Shown here: positions 10,361 to 23,108 of the stretch, piece by piece
Numbering within the stretch: the first letter of the stretch is position 1
How the letters are laid out: each line of letters opens with the position of its first letter
The notes under the pieces: model-generated
Seen by the model: the letters and a program-made list of their open reading frames with translations, nothing else
Told to the model about the DNA's origin: nothing
Database searches by the model: none
Source: Eublepharis macularius
Taxonomy: Eukaryota > Chordata > Lepidosauria > Squamata > Eublepharidae
Direction of reading: 5' to 3'
NCBI RefSeq assembly: GCF_028583425.1
Contig: NC_072801.1
Location: 14,280,001 to 14,344,000 of the forward strand
Length of the DNA stretch: 64,000 nucleotides
Program-made: the position numbers and the translations under genes

Positions 10361-11363
10361 TTATGTAAGGGAACACAGCGTGTCTCTGGTCTGTCCAAAA
10401 TCAAAACAGGAGGGGTTGGCCGTACTGAGACTTCACCTGTGGGAAGTGGCTGAGGTGCACGACTGACTTAGGATGCTACCCACATGTAGTTGGCATGGGA
10501 ACAGGTGCCTTAAATGCTGCATTGTGTTTGCTATTCTAGTATAGCGTGGTTATCTCCTCTGCCAACTGTGGTTCTTGTCCTGGAGCAGGTTTTAAATCTG
10601 ACCCCCGCAATGTTATTTGTGCTTCATGTTGTACTATATATTTCCTAATGGGAATACTCTTGTTTTTTGTCTTCTAAAAAGGGCTTGGGTTTAGCTAACC
10701 TTTCCCCCCATCTCTCATAATTCTTTTTTGGTTCCTTCCACAGCTCTTCCCACTAGGTATCTTTCTTTTATGTCTCTTATCTAGCTGCAGTCCTATGAGA
10801 CCCAGTGAGCCAATCCGCTGGGTTTTGTGTGTGATTTTTTTTTTATAACAAACCAGAGACGTTTCTGCCAGGTTGTTTTTGGCCAGAGTCTGTGTTCTCC
10901 CAAATTCTTTAATCATCCATGTTGCTCCTCGACGAGTAATTTGGGAGCTATGTTCTAAACGTGATTCATTCTTCTTTTCTTTTTCAAAGACTTCCTTATA
11001 AGAACCTAGATGTAGAAAAGTTCTGTGTCTGGCCCATATTTTAAACTGGTCAAAAAGCGGTTCATGACCTAGAACACAGTGGCTTATAAGGAGTGTTTAA
11101 GCGTAAAGCATATTGCTAATTTGTGGAGGCCTGCTTGTTTTTTTTTTAAAGGGGCTGCAAACCCTATGTTTCCTTTTCTTGGAAGTAAATTCTGTCAAGC
11201 ACAGTGGAACTTCCAAATGAACTAGCATAGGAGAGGAGCTTTTAAAGCTCAGCTCTTCCTCCAAGGAGAGCAAGTTGAAATACGCAAGGGACCATTTATT
11301 GAAGGAAAGAGCTCCAGCTGTTTGGGCTAACTTCCTCTTCCCATTAAATAACAAGTGATGCCC
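10361..11363. other. Unique sequence, no recognised feature
   Basis: T-rich intron-like DNA. No supported exon, RNA gene or repeat was found. Confidence 0.4.
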
Positions 11364-11567
11364 ACCTGAAGCTGCTTTAGATTAAATCAGGCCATTGGTC
11401 CATCATGGTCAGCATTGCCTGCTCAGACTGGCAGCGGCTCTCCGGTGCCTCAGGTGGAGTTCTTTCCCATCACCTTCCACCTGCTCTTTTTAGCTGGAGA
11501 TGTCGGGGATTGAACCTGGGAGCTTCTGCATGCCTCGCAGATGTTCTGCCATTGAGTCACAGCCGCT
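11364..11567 (-). repeat. tRNA-derived SINE, family A, minus strand
   Basis: On the minus strand this copy reads from the tRNA-like head through a B box (seen in plus orientation as gggattgaacctgg at about 11504) to the ttggtccatcatggtcag and gaagctgctttagat end. It is nearly full length for the family. Confidence 0.8.
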
Positions 11568-13239
11568 CCTTTTGTTGTGAGTTCCAGAGCAACATGAGAT
11601 GGAGTTAAAGAATGTTTTAGCACACAAGGTTAAAGTGGTTCCTGTCATGGTTGTAAAACCTACTTTGATTGCCATATATGTTTTATTTCTCTTCTGAATT
11701 CTTTCTTCCACACAAACAGAACCCTTAATGTGATGCAAAGGATGTTGACATGTTTGTAAAACTCTTGTGTGGTGCTTAGATCTGGTGCTGAAAAGAGCTT
11801 GTACCTGTCTCCTGATAAGTGTACAAGTGTAGGATGGCTAGGGGGTGAAAGAGACAAAAATTTCATTCCAATCCTGTCTCTCTTGTGGGATGGGGGAGGG
11901 ATAGAAGAACAGAGGTGCCTCTCTGGCCTGTTTCTAATCACTGCCCTGTACTGACTTTCTTTAACCAGGTAGCCCTTCTTGGGAGTAAATTAAACTTGCT
12001 TTCAGATAGCTATGTTTGTTTCCTTGGCTGCCCTTAACCAGCTCTTCTCACTGAGATCCCAGTAAGCCTCCCCTGTGTTGTTCTAATGCGCGCGCGTGCG
12101 TGTATGTGATTTGCAACTTTTGAGTCACATTAGAAGTGTTTAAGCTGTCTGCGTGTGTCTCTTTTTATCAGATCGCAAGGGGACCAGTTCCTGATATTTA
12201 GCCCCATGTATAACAAGAATATTTGTGTCTTGTCTGCTTTCATAATGGCTTGCTTGATGTTAGGCCATTGTTGAAGAGACAAAGGGGAAAGAGGATGTAG
12301 TCTTCTCCCCCTTCTCAGTGCTGCCATTTATTGGAAGCAGGTTGAAGGGAAAATGCCAAATGCTAAAAGAATTCTTTATTGCCATGGGGAAGGGATGTGC
12401 GAAGTGCTGCTGCAGCTTTTCTTAAACCAACATAAGATGGTAGGTGAGGGGAGATGAGTCAAGACCAGATTACATTACAACTCCTTATTTCTCCCCATGC
12501 CCCCATGAGCCTTGCCCAATGCAAGACTGCTGTCCTTTCAGTGGAGTGCCAGGACTTGACAGCTCAGATAATTCATTTTTAGCAAAGTAATTAGGAGGAC
12601 TGCGGATTTGATGTCTGGCTCAGGGGGCAGCATGTGCTTTCTGCTTTAAATCCAGCTAACATCACAGTAGGGGTTGAGGAGCTGCTTCAGTTTGGCAGAA
12701 GGGAGGCTGTGTGGTTTTCCCAGGGTGCTCTGGGCTCACAGACATCTTTCCTGTGTTATTCCGCCTTATTGCTTAGGGTCTTGGGCACATGCCAGTTATT
12801 GCTGCTTGTTGACTTTAACCAGAATTATGAAGCTATTCTAGTTATGCTAAGGTTCTTCTATGTATATGTGTGTGTGTGTATGTGTGCCTGTCTATCTCTT
12901 GATAGTTAATTTTTGAAACAGGAAGCTTCATATTTTTAATGCATTGTCATCCAGATGGCTCCAAAGCATTTTTGCAGAAATAGGAGTTTGTGTGTATTTG
13001 GCTACTTAGTGAAACATCACCTTCTGAATGCGTGAAGCTGCTTGATTTTGGACCATTGCTGTTTCTAGCCAATGCTGTCTCCTCCTGTGACTGGTGGCTT
13101 CTCTCCAGCGTCTCAGTCAGTGATATTTACATACAACCTCTGATCCTTTAACGGGAGGAGCTAGGGATAAATCCCTAGCTTTGGTATGCAAAAACTAGTC
13201 TTTTAAGTTTTAGGTGCCGGATGAAAATGCCTTGGCTCT
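11568..13239. other. Unique sequence, no recognised feature
   Basis: Includes a short GC/GT alternating run near 12087-12108 and a TG run near 12862-12885. No gene supported. Confidence 0.4.
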
Positions 13240-13492
13240 TTGCCAGGGCATCTTATTAATTGGTTTTGTGCAATATGTGTTCTGCCTGGCATAACTTCTG
13301 TTAGTTTTTAGACTGCCTTGCTGTGCTGTATCTGTCTGCTGAAGTTGTTTGACCTTGTTTTTTATGCTTCTGTGTTACTCTTTCTGTTATATTGGGTATT
13401 TTTTGTTGATTGTAAAATATTTTTGTGTTGTAATCCACTTCAAACATAGTTTATGGAGAAGCAGCTAAGAAATAATTAAAATAAATAAAGTA
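13240..13492 (+). repeat. LINE 3' end (L2/CR1 grade)
   Basis: A T-rich stretch ends in gtgttgtaatccacttcaaa, gaagcagctaagaaat and an aataaataaa tail. This is the usual 3' end of L2/CR1-grade LINEs in reptiles (a 'gggcggtataaataaataaa' type tail, diverged). No coding remnant is visible. Confidence 0.5.
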
Positions 13493-14892
13493 CATGCTCT
13501 GCCACTGGACAATGGCCATAGCAGATGGAACTGCTTACAAAGAAACCCAAGCATCAGTGCATGTTTTCTAGTAAATACATTTTATGTTAAAAACAAGTCG
13601 TGTTTTTGGCCTAGGAAAATGCTCTGATAGCACTTGAAGTAGTCCTGTCTCTGAAACTTAAGTAGGTCTGCCAAGACCAGGGTGGAGTGATGGTTGATTA
13701 GCCCCATGTTCCCTGGACTGAGATCAGAAGAGAAAAGATACAATGGTAATTATTCCGTGCTAGACTTGGAGAATCTTGGACAGAGCTTTCAGGCATCAGA
13801 AACAAGCCAGAGTTTGTTTGGCAGGCAAGAACCTAGTTAATTGCTAGGCTCACACACTGCCTCTATTGCCTCCCCCCCCCCATCCCATGTGCCAAAACTA
13901 AAACCTCCTAATCATTCCAATGAGTTGTGACATCTGAAAACCGGTGCCTTAATAAACCAAGGTTAGTAAGAGTTCTATCTCCATATAAGGGAAGGAGAGT
14001 AGGAACGTGCAAGTCTGGAAAGGGTTTGGTTTGTTCATAATGTCTGAATTAAGTTTGAGTCAAATTATAGCATTCAGACAATGACCAACCAAATTTTATG
14101 GCTTACTCTTTTCATGTTTTTTGTATCCAGGACCTTTCAAAACCACTATAGTATAATCCTTAACAAAAACCCTGTAAAGTCATTGATACTAAATAAATGT
14201 TGAGGTTTGGAGGGAGATGGATAGTCTGGGACTGCCCAGTGAATTTCTGGCTAGTTTGAGCACAGATTTGCAATGGGGGCTCATGTTCTGTGCTGCTGCA
14301 CCACATCCTCTCTTTAGACGGCAGGCGATCAGAAGCTTCATCTTGTCCAGAGAGCTTCATTCTCGCTAAAGCCGTCTCCCACACCACTGCCTTTCCCCAC
14401 GGAGGTCTCCCTTCTAATTACTAGCCTGGCCCCAACCTTATCTCTGAAAAAGATAGCAGTGGGCTTCACCGCACCATTTTCCGGCTGTAGAAAAGAGTGT
14501 CTGTCCTCATAAAATAAGGCTCACTGTGAAGGTAAATCTTTAGAATACTCTGCCAGGTGACACATTAACTAACTGATGTGTGTTTAAGAGCTCTGACGAT
14601 ATGAATCTGTATGTACAGGCTAAATATTATTCCTCTCAAGGGGAGGGGGGGAGGATGCAATGGAGAGAAATTGCTTGTGCTTGCAGACACAGTTTTCTCT
14701 CCAAGCAATAAGTGGATCGAAATGGTCAGGGATCTCGCTCTCGACCCTTGTCTGTGTCAGTCTTTTGCTGCTTATAGGTTGGAATAGTGCATCCTGGCCG
14801 GTAAATTGAGAGTGTGCCGAGACATGTTCTGCTGAGTCATGAGAGATGGGGCTAATGTTACTTTTAGGGTTCTTTTCGGCAAGCTGAAAATG
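13493..14892. other. Unique sequence, no recognised feature
   Basis: A C-run at about 13872-13880 is the only low-complexity feature noted. No gene supported. Confidence 0.4.
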
Positions 14893-15025
14893 AATCTACC
14901 TTAGACTGACTCAGACTATTGGTCCGTCAAAATCAGTGTTGTTGACTCAGACTAGCAGGAGCTCTCCAGGGTCTCAGGCAGAGGTCTATTGCATCACTTG
15001 ATCCTTTTCGCTGGAGATACCATGC
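14893..15025 (-). repeat. tRNA-derived SINE, family A, minus strand, truncated
   Basis: In plus orientation it reads ctaccttagactgactcaga, ggtccgtcaaaatcagtg, then ggagctctccagggtctcag and ctggagatacc. This is the reverse complement of the family A 3' two-thirds. The tRNA-like head is missing. Confidence 0.75.
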
Positions 15026-16349
15026 CCCCCCCCATGCCTGTTTGTACCTTGAGACAAGCAGTTTCTATTGGGGGAAGATGGGTGGGTTCATTATAATTGC
15101 ATGTTTGGACTTACAGTGCTTACTGAAGACCCCCCAAACGCATCTTCGACTAAGGAATAAAGTTCTGAACCTTTTTGAGATGGGGCTGGTAACCAGAGCA
15201 TACAACAGAAAATGGGACCGTTCACTTCCTGAGAGAGATGCCAAAATGTAAGGGAATTCTAGAACAAAGCCGTTGACATCCAGTAGAAATCAAAGCATTA
15301 TAGTATAAAGTGTCGAATACCACGTGTTGTCTTGATTATTAGGTAACATTAAGCAAGGGGAAATCAATATAAAATGCAATACGACAGTATAAAATATGTT
15401 GTTTCTAGCCCAGAGATTTAAAAACAGTGAAATAAAAGTGACATGAAAAGGCCCTCAAATAGCCAGTCTTCCCTGCCCCGGATGGGTTTATGTATGTTCC
15501 TGCGCTGCTGTCATATCTCCAACAGCTGGGAGTTGCTATATTACATCTATCCCGATAAGACTTTAAGGGGTGTGTGTGTCATATTTCTTGAATCCCAACA
15601 GTGCAGCAGTGACAAGAAAAAAAACCCACACCTGTTGTGTAGTGTCCTCCTCCTGAGATCTTGAAAGAAGCAAAAGGCATGATCTGGGCGGATTCTGGCA
15701 TAGCGGTTATTCTAAGGACCAGCAGTCCTTTGGGCCAGCTGCTCGTGTGCTGGCATTCCCCCCATATATGCACACACAACCTCTTGTTGTTTTAAATCGT
15801 CAGTGCCTTGTGAGCAGCTGCAGGCATGTTTGACTGCATACAAATTTGGCTGTGAGGAAGTTGATACTCCTCCTTTCTTTTAGGATGGGACCCTCTTGGG
15901 AACAAGGAACCGTGCTGTAGTGAGCTGCCTAAAATGGAACAGGGATTACCACTCGTTCGGATTTCTAGTGGTTCTTGCTCATTAAGACCCCATGAATTCT
16001 TTCAACTGAACATAATGTGTCTTGTTCACCATTAAACCCTTTAATTGGTTTCAAAATCTGATCTTCCGCCATTTGTTTGCATTGTGACACTTTTCCACGG
16101 ATATTTTAAACATATGCACGAAATGTACAGCGGCACAACCAGAGCCACCTTTTAAAGTTATGATAAGAGTTTAGATAGGAAGGCTGAAAGTTTTTGTTTG
16201 GGTCTCAAGCAGCAGCCCACTAATCTGTTCATGGCCAGAAACATTCCTTAGAATGTATGAAATGCTTAAAAGGACACTTTTTATTGATCCAGTCGTTGAT
16301 GATGGTGAAAAGCCAGCCCAGTTAGTCTGGGAGAGCTGAAAATGTGAGG
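15026..16349. other. Unique sequence, no recognised feature
   Basis: Intron-like sequence. Short frames at 15443-15664 and nearby lack splice or domain support. Confidence 0.4.
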
Positions 16350-16547
16350 GGAAGCATCATGGTCTGGTAGAGTGTCTGCTTGGCTTGCCCAAGGTCCCAG
16401 GTTCAATCCCCAGCATTGCCAGTGACAGGACTCAGATAGCAGCTGATATGAAAGACTTCTGCCTGAGCTCCCTGAGAGGTGCTGCTGCTCAGAGCGGACA
16501 GTACTGACTGTGATAGACCAGCGTGTGGCACAGCTTCATGGGTGAGG
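16350..16547 (+). repeat. tRNA-derived SINE, family A
   Basis: The head (ggtctggtagagtgtctgct), a clear B box (ggttcaatcc), cccagcattgccagtgacag and a ctgactgtgatagaccag end are all present in family order. Confidence 0.8.
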
Positions 16548-17104
16548 AGAAAACTCTCCATAGGTGACCAGAAGCAAAACTCCGTGGCTAGCCTGAACCT
16601 CACCAAAGAAAACTGAAATGTCTTTCAGGATTTTGCAGTCAGGCCAGGATTTCCTTCATAGCCTGTGCATTTAGGCTGAAATCTTTCCCAGAGAGGAGAC
16701 AGAAGTCATCCTTAACCACTGTCTCAAAATACCTGGCTTCATCTTTGTGGCTTCTGTGAAATCCCACACTGGGACTGCACACATGCAGGCCAGCCACAGA
16801 GATCTCTCACAGGACAGCTGCTTCTGTGACATCCTGTCTTCCTCCTGTAGGTGTACCTGTTCTCCGCTTTGCTTTTCACCACAATTCTCTGCTGACTGGC
16901 GTGTGGTGACTGACTACAGCTCTACTCCTTGTGCTGCTGTCAAGACCAGAGTGTTGCTATGGGAGCAAATTAGAGCCTTAGGGAGCAACCAACCCATGCA
17001 AGAAACCTCCAGTTTTGTAAGTTTGAAATAACTGGTCATGTAAAGGGAGGAGCGGCGAGTTCTGCTTGCAGCTTTTCTTCTCTTAGGTGGAAAGGTTTGT
17101 GATG

Positions 17105-17400
17105 TGATCTTAAAATGAAATTCTGGAATTCACTGCCAGTGGACGTAATTATGGCCACCACCACAGTTGGCTTTAAAAGGGGACTAGACAGATTCATGGA
17201 AGACGCATCCATTGGGTGCTGCTAAAGGGAACCTGCACATCCCAAAGTAATTAATTCTGAATCCCAGTGCTAGGAGATAGCATCAGGGAAAAGCCTTGGC
17301 TCCTGTGCCCCATTTTTTGGTCCTCTTGGGCAGCTGGTCGGCTGTTGGGAGAAACAGAAGCTGGTCTGATCCAGCAAGGCTCTTTACATTCTCATAAGAG
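17105..17400 (+). repeat. CR1-like LINE 3' end
   Basis: The order is tggaattcactgccagtgga, a ttaaaaggggactagacag block, then ggctgttgggagaaacag, ctggtctgatccagcaaggc and cattctcataag. This matches the 3' end of CR1/L3-type LINEs. It is 5' truncated and has no usable ORF. Confidence 0.75.
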
Positions 17401-18250
17401 AGAAGAAAAGCAGCTGAATGGCTCTGTTACTTTTGCCGTACCTCCTAGCCAAACGTGGGCCCTTCCATCACCTGGCAGCTTAACTCCCTCAATGAAAGCT
17501 GACATGCTGAGTTAGTGATGATTTGGGACTTGTTCACTGTGATCTTGTGCTGTCGGGAACAGTCCTGGATTTTAGGAAATGTCCCTTTTCTGCTCGCTTT
17601 GCTTTCCAGAGTAATGAGTGTAAATTTGCTGGGCGTGAGCTCTCCCGTTGCAGTGAGTTTGGTACACCTCTGGGCCTTGCGTTTGGAAGACTTTGCCCTT
17701 CAAGCTGCCCTCCAGCCACCACTCATCTTGGCTGTCATGGAAGCAAGCCGAGTCTTGTGGATGAAACCCAGAGCTTTGAGAACAAGAGCCACAACTGAAC
17801 GGGGAACTAATGGAGCATGAGGGAGCTCTGAACCAAGTTCATTCGCCTGAAAGAGCTCGTGGCCTGTGGGGAGAATCTTATGTGTGACCTTGGCTTCCAG
17901 CCTCGGATGAAGAAGGAAGGTGTTGGTGGCAGGTCCTTTTCTAGCAGCCATGGTGGGAATCTGCTACATTCTGAATTTCATGGGGAACTGGCTACTGCTG
18001 GCGTCTTCATGAATGTTCTCGAAGGAGAAAGCAATGGACTTCCTTCAGTGTCTTTGTTGCTCACACTTAGTGACGTGATCTAGTGTTGGTGTGTTTGTCT
18101 GGTCCCTGCCACCGTTTTCTTTGATGAATGTGGTTTGCATTTTGCAACTTTCAAACCTATCTGGGAGTAATTTGGTTGGGCAAGAGCAACCCATTGCTCT
18201 CCTTGATGCCTGTAACTGCCACCCAAAAGAATGCACGATTGATTTGTTCA
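17401..18250. other. Unique sequence with overlapping short frames
   Basis: Frames of 80-100 codons overlap on both strands between 17515 and 17951. Their reciprocal layout, lack of splice signals and lack of recognisable domains argue against coding function. Confidence 0.35.
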
Positions 18251-18540
18251 AAATATCGGTATCCTGCCCTTGCACAATGCCCAAGGCAGCTTACAAAATA
18301 TAAATGTACACAATGAGTGACATAGTTAAATACATTAATTAAAATACATCAAATTAAACATGCAACATTGTCCCTACCGGCTGCTGTTAGTTATTTCTTC
18401 TAAAGGCGCTTTCTGAATAGTTCTGCCTTGCACCTTTTATGGAGTGTAGAAGCTTTCTATAAATCTGGCAGGTTGTTCCAAAGTGTTGGCGAAGCCATTA
18501 AAAATGACCATGCTTGGCCTGTAGCTGAAAAACCAGCCTC
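18251..18540 (-). repeat. LINE 3' end (L2/CR1 grade), minus strand
   Basis: In plus orientation it begins atcctgcccttgcacaatgc and ccaaggcagcttacaaaata, followed by an A-rich block and then ttctgaatagttctgccttg and gcaggttgttccaaag. This is the reverse complement of a common reptile LINE 3' end. Confidence 0.55.
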
Positions 18541-18807
18541 TCAAATAGAGGGGACCATGAAAAGTGATTGTGGTGTTTTCTTGGCCAAGTATGCGTCAGG
18601 CAGTCAGGTACAGCATTCAGGGATTGAGACTCCTACTACACCTGTCTCATGGAATAGTGGTTACCCCACTTTGTTTTTCTAGAATCCCATACAGACTTCT
18701 GGGCATGGAGGGACATGTGAGCAACCTATCTAAGAACTCTGTGGTTAGATCTCTCCGATGGTGGACTGGACAGTGCACTTATTGCAGTCTGGGACTTGGA
18801 TGGTGAG

Positions 18808-19015
18808 GCGGAGGGGCTGAGGCTCAAGGGCAGAGCATCTGCTTTGCATTCCAGAGCTCCCAGGTTCAATCCCCCGACATCTCCAGTTGAAAGGATCAGG
18901 TGTAAGTGATGAGAAAGATGTTTACTGGAGACCCTGCTGCCAGTTGAAATGGACAAGAATGACTTTGGTGGACCGTGTTCTGACCCCGTATAAGGCAGCT
19001 TCTTGTGTTCTCTTA
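18808..19015 (+). repeat. tRNA-derived SINE, family A
   Basis: Shows ggctcaagggcagagcatct, a B box (ggttcaatcc), catctccagttgaaaggatc and a gtataaggcagcttcttg end. It is one of the best preserved family A copies in the window. Confidence 0.85.
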
Positions 19016-21111
19016 AATACGGGATCCAGCTCCTGCTGTTTGCCCTTCTCTTGTTATAGACTGGGGCGGGGGGGGGGGGGATTTTTCACTGGCAAGGGCG
19101 CCCCTGGCTGATGGGGGCTGCATTCGCTTATCTGGCTTTGCCATAGACTTGGTTGTTTCAGTGAGGGGGAATTGAGTATCTTTTCAGCTGACTCTTGCCA
19201 CACTGTGGTTGTAGACTCATTCTTCCAGCCTTCCGGTAGTGGGAGTGGTAAAGTGTAGCATACATTGGATCACTTAGTAGTTTGTATAGGCTCTGCTGCT
19301 CTGATGATGTCTTGGAGGCATGAGGGTTGCTCAAGATACGTCTCTTGTGTGGCAGCAGGTACGGCAAGTTGCTCAGGAGCTTGACCTTGCATCAGGCATC
19401 AGAAGAGCGATAATGCCAGCAGTGGTGCTTGTGGAATTTGACTTCCCTGCACTGAAGGGCACCGATGAAGGTGTGACAGCAGAATTTCTTTTTGCAATTG
19501 AAGTTTGGCTGAGCTGTGAAGTCTGGGCTGCAGTTCTTGCCAACCTTTCTATATATTCTTAGATTCAAAACGAAGTATCACACACCCTGGCATTGGCTTT
19601 AACTCCTGTTTTTGCTTGTCCCTCTGACTTTTGGGAGGGTCGGGGTGGGGAGCAGTTCCCAGCACATTCACAGCTGCATCCTTCTGAGCTACAATGCCCC
19701 TGTGATGGGGAGGAAAAGAGACAGGGCCAGGGGTGGGGTGGGGGCTCCTCTGTTGCACCTCCCGCTTCTCATATCTGTTTTTGATGAAAATGCTGTCTCC
19801 CTGTGACATTCGTTCATGCTGCCTCTCTGCCAGCCGCAGGCCACCTTGGAGATGCCAGTTCTCTCAAATCTAGGACAGCAGGTAGGAAATCAGGACAAAG
19901 TAAATGATTTGAGCAGGGAAATGGCAAATGATGTTGAAACCCTTGGGGCCAGAAGGAAGGCTGCTGCATGTTGCCAATTATCTCCTAGAACCTACTTTAA
20001 AATCGACAGGGTCTCTCCACCAAATGGATGCAAAGGTACCGGTGAACCAGCGTGGTCCAGCAGATCTAGGTTTGTTGTGAGTCTGCCTTTCAGCCTCTGT
20101 GTTGGCATCTGTGAAATGGGAGTTTTTTGTGGCCTGTTTGATAGGATAGTTGAAGTCAAGATGACAAAGCACAGAATGCAGAAATGCTAATGAAGGATTT
20201 ATGTGAACCATGGTATTTGCTTTGTAAACAGGCCAAAAGTACATTACTATCTCTTTCCTGGTCTTGCTTCATTTGTACAAATTTAAGAGACTACCAGACG
20301 CCAAATGCTGACAAACTACCGGGAAGGATGGTGCTTGATTTTTGTGTAATTTGTGTTGTGAATCCAGCGCTACAAAATTAAGGTCTTGTTTTTTGTGGCA
20401 GCCTGTGCTTTCGGACTGCTTTCTTGGTACGTGGTTAATACACTTTTGGAAAAATTGGCATTGCCTGTCTCTTCTCTGTATCTGCTTTAGGTGTTGGCAT
20501 GCTGGTCAGTCGACAGACCAAATATTCCACCGAGACAAGAATGTTGATGGCACCTTACATTTACATTTCATTTCATTATTTTATATATAGCACAGCTACT
20601 ACTTTTAATAACAGGCTTTTGTTTTGTTTTTTTAGAATTTGCTGTTTATTTCTGTTTTTAATTTCATTTTCTTAAAAAAAAATCTCACTGTACGCTGACC
20701 CTGGTGGTCCAGGATAAAAGCCAAGAGGAACAGGCCAATGAATTGCTTATTGAAATCTTACTTGACATTGTTTGAAGTCTTAATACCGTGATTAAAAAGA
20801 TGTTAATTTCATGGCTTCATGATAACTGATTTTTATAATTATCCTAAGTCTCAGAGTCGTTGATGATTAAAGTATCTTTTTGTTCTAATAAAGATGTTTT
20901 AAAAATGTGTTCAGCAGTGTTTGACTAGTCCACTGGCTTGTAGCTGTTTCCCCTAAGCATGCCACCCCCCAACCCACGAGCCAGTAAAATTCAATTTAAA
21001 CATATAGCTCGTCCCTGGCTTTGGGTTGAACAATAATAGATTTTGTAGGGCGAGGTAAGGGGAGTGAATGTGCAAGTCAGGAGTCAGGAAGGTAGCAGCA
21101 AATGAAATGAT
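19016..21111. other. Unique sequence with a possible poly(A) site at its right end
   Basis: A G-run lies at 19064-19080. Between 20640 and 20912 the sequence is T-rich, then carries an AATAAA (20887-20892) within ttctaataaagatgtttt. That could mark a transcript 3' end or be chance. No coding exon was supported. Confidence 0.35.
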
Positions 21112-21275
21112 CCGTTTGGTAGAGTATTTGCATTGCAAGATCTCTAGTTCCACTCCAGCATCTCCAATTAAAAGGCACAGGTTGTAGGAGGTGTGAAAAA
21201 AACCTAGAGAACCCTTGCCAATACTGACCTTGATAGGCCAGTGGCGTGACTCAGTATAAGGTAAATCCTTGTAGT
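21112..21275 (+). repeat. tRNA-derived SINE, family A (diverged)
   Basis: Recognised by ggtagagtatttgcattgca, ctccagcatctccaattaaa and gaccttgataggccagtgg followed by a cagtataaggtaaatcc end. The B box is degenerate. Confidence 0.65.
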
Positions 21276-21867
21276 CATGTTATTGGCTCTGAAGAGGGAA
21301 TTGATCGTGTGCGTGTCTGTGTTTGGGGCAGGTGGTGAAAAGCTGTTTCGAGGTCTTCATGCCACCCTTGCCTAAGAGCAGGGCATATCCTAGTAAGCAC
21401 GCAGGTAGACACCTGGATGCAAGACATTCTGAAGAGGACGTTTTTAGCCGTTGCACTGGCCAAGGTTCCCATCTAGTGTGTCTTTTTAAAATTTTCTTTT
21501 CTCATATGAATTTGGCATGTTGCTATTCTATCAGTGGGTTAGCGTTGTCCTCAAGAGATGCCCACTGCTTCCCTGTCAGGCCCCTACTCTGTAACATTGG
21601 CTCCTCACAGCAAATCTGAACAAACCTGGCACAGAACTTGGGTCCAAACTTCCTTGGCCACTGTAGAACAATGCATTGTGATTCATGTGCTGCTGCAGCA
21701 GGGGTTTTGTATTATGGTTGCCAACGCCTGGTAGAGCTTAAATGAATTCTGGGGAAGAAATTCTCGCATCACATTTAACACTGCATATAATAGAAAGCGG
21801 CTGAGCCCTGTGCCAATGGAAAAAGTAGCAAAACCAGCCCCTTCCCAGGCTCAGATGGGATCTCTAC

Positions 21868-22101
21868 GAGCAGAACCACAAGTGACAAAAGGCACAGGTT
21901 GGACACTTGCCAGCTTCCCTCAAGTTTTGATGGGAAATGTAGGCAGCTTGGCGGAATGTTGGACAAGTGACAGTTGAAAAGTCCATTGGACAGCAGACGG
22001 AGAGCCAAGCTGCGAGACCAGGACGCCTACATTTCCCATCAAAACTTGAGGGAAGCTGACAAGTGTCCAGTCTGTGCCTTTTGTCACTTGTAGTTCCGCT
22101 C
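21868..22101. mobile_element. Palindromic element, family E, copy 1
   Basis: About 78 bases from 21868 (with ccacaagtgac...ggttggacacttg and ttccctcaagttttgatggg) return inverted up to 22101 (cccatcaaaacttgagggaa...gtcacttgtagtt). The spacer contains a second family motif, gagagccaagctgcgagacc. It is the same family as 63069-63900. I could not identify a TSD, so the transposon class is open. It could form a long hairpin in RNA or single-stranded DNA. Confidence 0.65.
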
Positions 22102-22305
22102 TACATCCTCAGGACTAGAGTTCTCCATTCCCTCCCAGGTCTGCAAAGAAACATAATTTTGTAAAATAACTGAAAGAAAAGATTCCTTCCCCTACTAAAA
22201 AAACCCTAGCTGGTCCAAATGAGGACGGAGTCTGCTTCAGGAGCGGAGAACGTAAAGAGCCGTCAAGTTTGTTAAAGGAAGAATAAATGGCAGTGATCCA
22301 GAATT

Positions 22306-22673
22306 TAAAAAACTACATGAACAGAACAAACTGTATGTGAAGGAGATTAATAATAGTAAATAGTCAATCAGATATATGAAACTACTAAATGATAATTTGT
22401 TTAAATACAATGAAAATGGAAAGTCACAAAAACCAGTCAAAGACGTGTTCAAAGCATACATTCATACAAATAAAGCCGTTCCAAGAAATCAAAAGTGAAG
22501 TCTAATCCAGCAAAAGCAAGTCCAGGAGTAAACAGCACAATAAGAGAAAATCTCAATCAATGTAAATCAACACAAATAGGTCTTTCTGTTTCTTCAACAG
22601 GTGTGAGGAGTGTTGCAGAAAGCAAACGTCCCAAAGATGTATCTGTGTGGCACAGAAACCTCTTATACATTGT
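22306..22673. mobile_element. A-rich insertion with a 14-bp target duplication, unclassified
   Basis: It is flanked by the perfect repeat agtgatccagaatt (22292-22305 and 22674-22687). The 368-base insert is A-rich on the plus strand and encodes no long protein. A 14-bp TSD suggests insertion by a retroelement rather than a cut-and-paste transposon. I do not recognise the family. Confidence 0.6.
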
Positions 22674-22687
22674 AGTGATCCAGAATT

Positions 22688-23019
22688 AGCCTTCTGAAGC
22701 TCTTGTGTATCTTATAACATCTTAGAGAGGGAGATTTGGGGGGGGGGTGCTAAATTGTCCCCTCCCCTTGCCATGATTCTTCATGGGCCTCTCTTAATTC
22801 GGAATATTTTTCAGCATTCCTAATTATGGATATTTTTGGCTTTGGGAGATTTGCGTGGTTGGTGGGTGTGTACTGAATACCTGGCAAGTCGATTTTGAAC
22901 GTGCCCTGAACTCTTCCTTTCCTATTAGCATTTAGGCAGCAACCATAGTGGCTCTTTTTGGGAAAAGGTTTGCGATCCCTTGCTGGGCATTACAGCTGCT
23001 GCTTGTGGTATGTGGATTT
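22688..23019. other. Unique sequence, no recognised feature
   Basis: A G-run at 22738-22747 is the only low-complexity feature noted. Confidence 0.35.
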
Positions 23020-23108
23020 GGTTTATATTTTGGTTCTTGGTTGACTTTTTCTAAGCTACCGAGAAGATTTCAGTTGAAAGGTGGAGAATAAATATTTTAA
23101 TAAAATAT
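23020..23108 (+). repeat. LINE 3' tail fragment
   Basis: Reads ggttgactttttctaagcta, a gaaaggtggagaataaatat block and an A/T tail, as in LINE 3' termini of the aggcggtataaataa type. Short and diverged. Confidence 0.4.
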
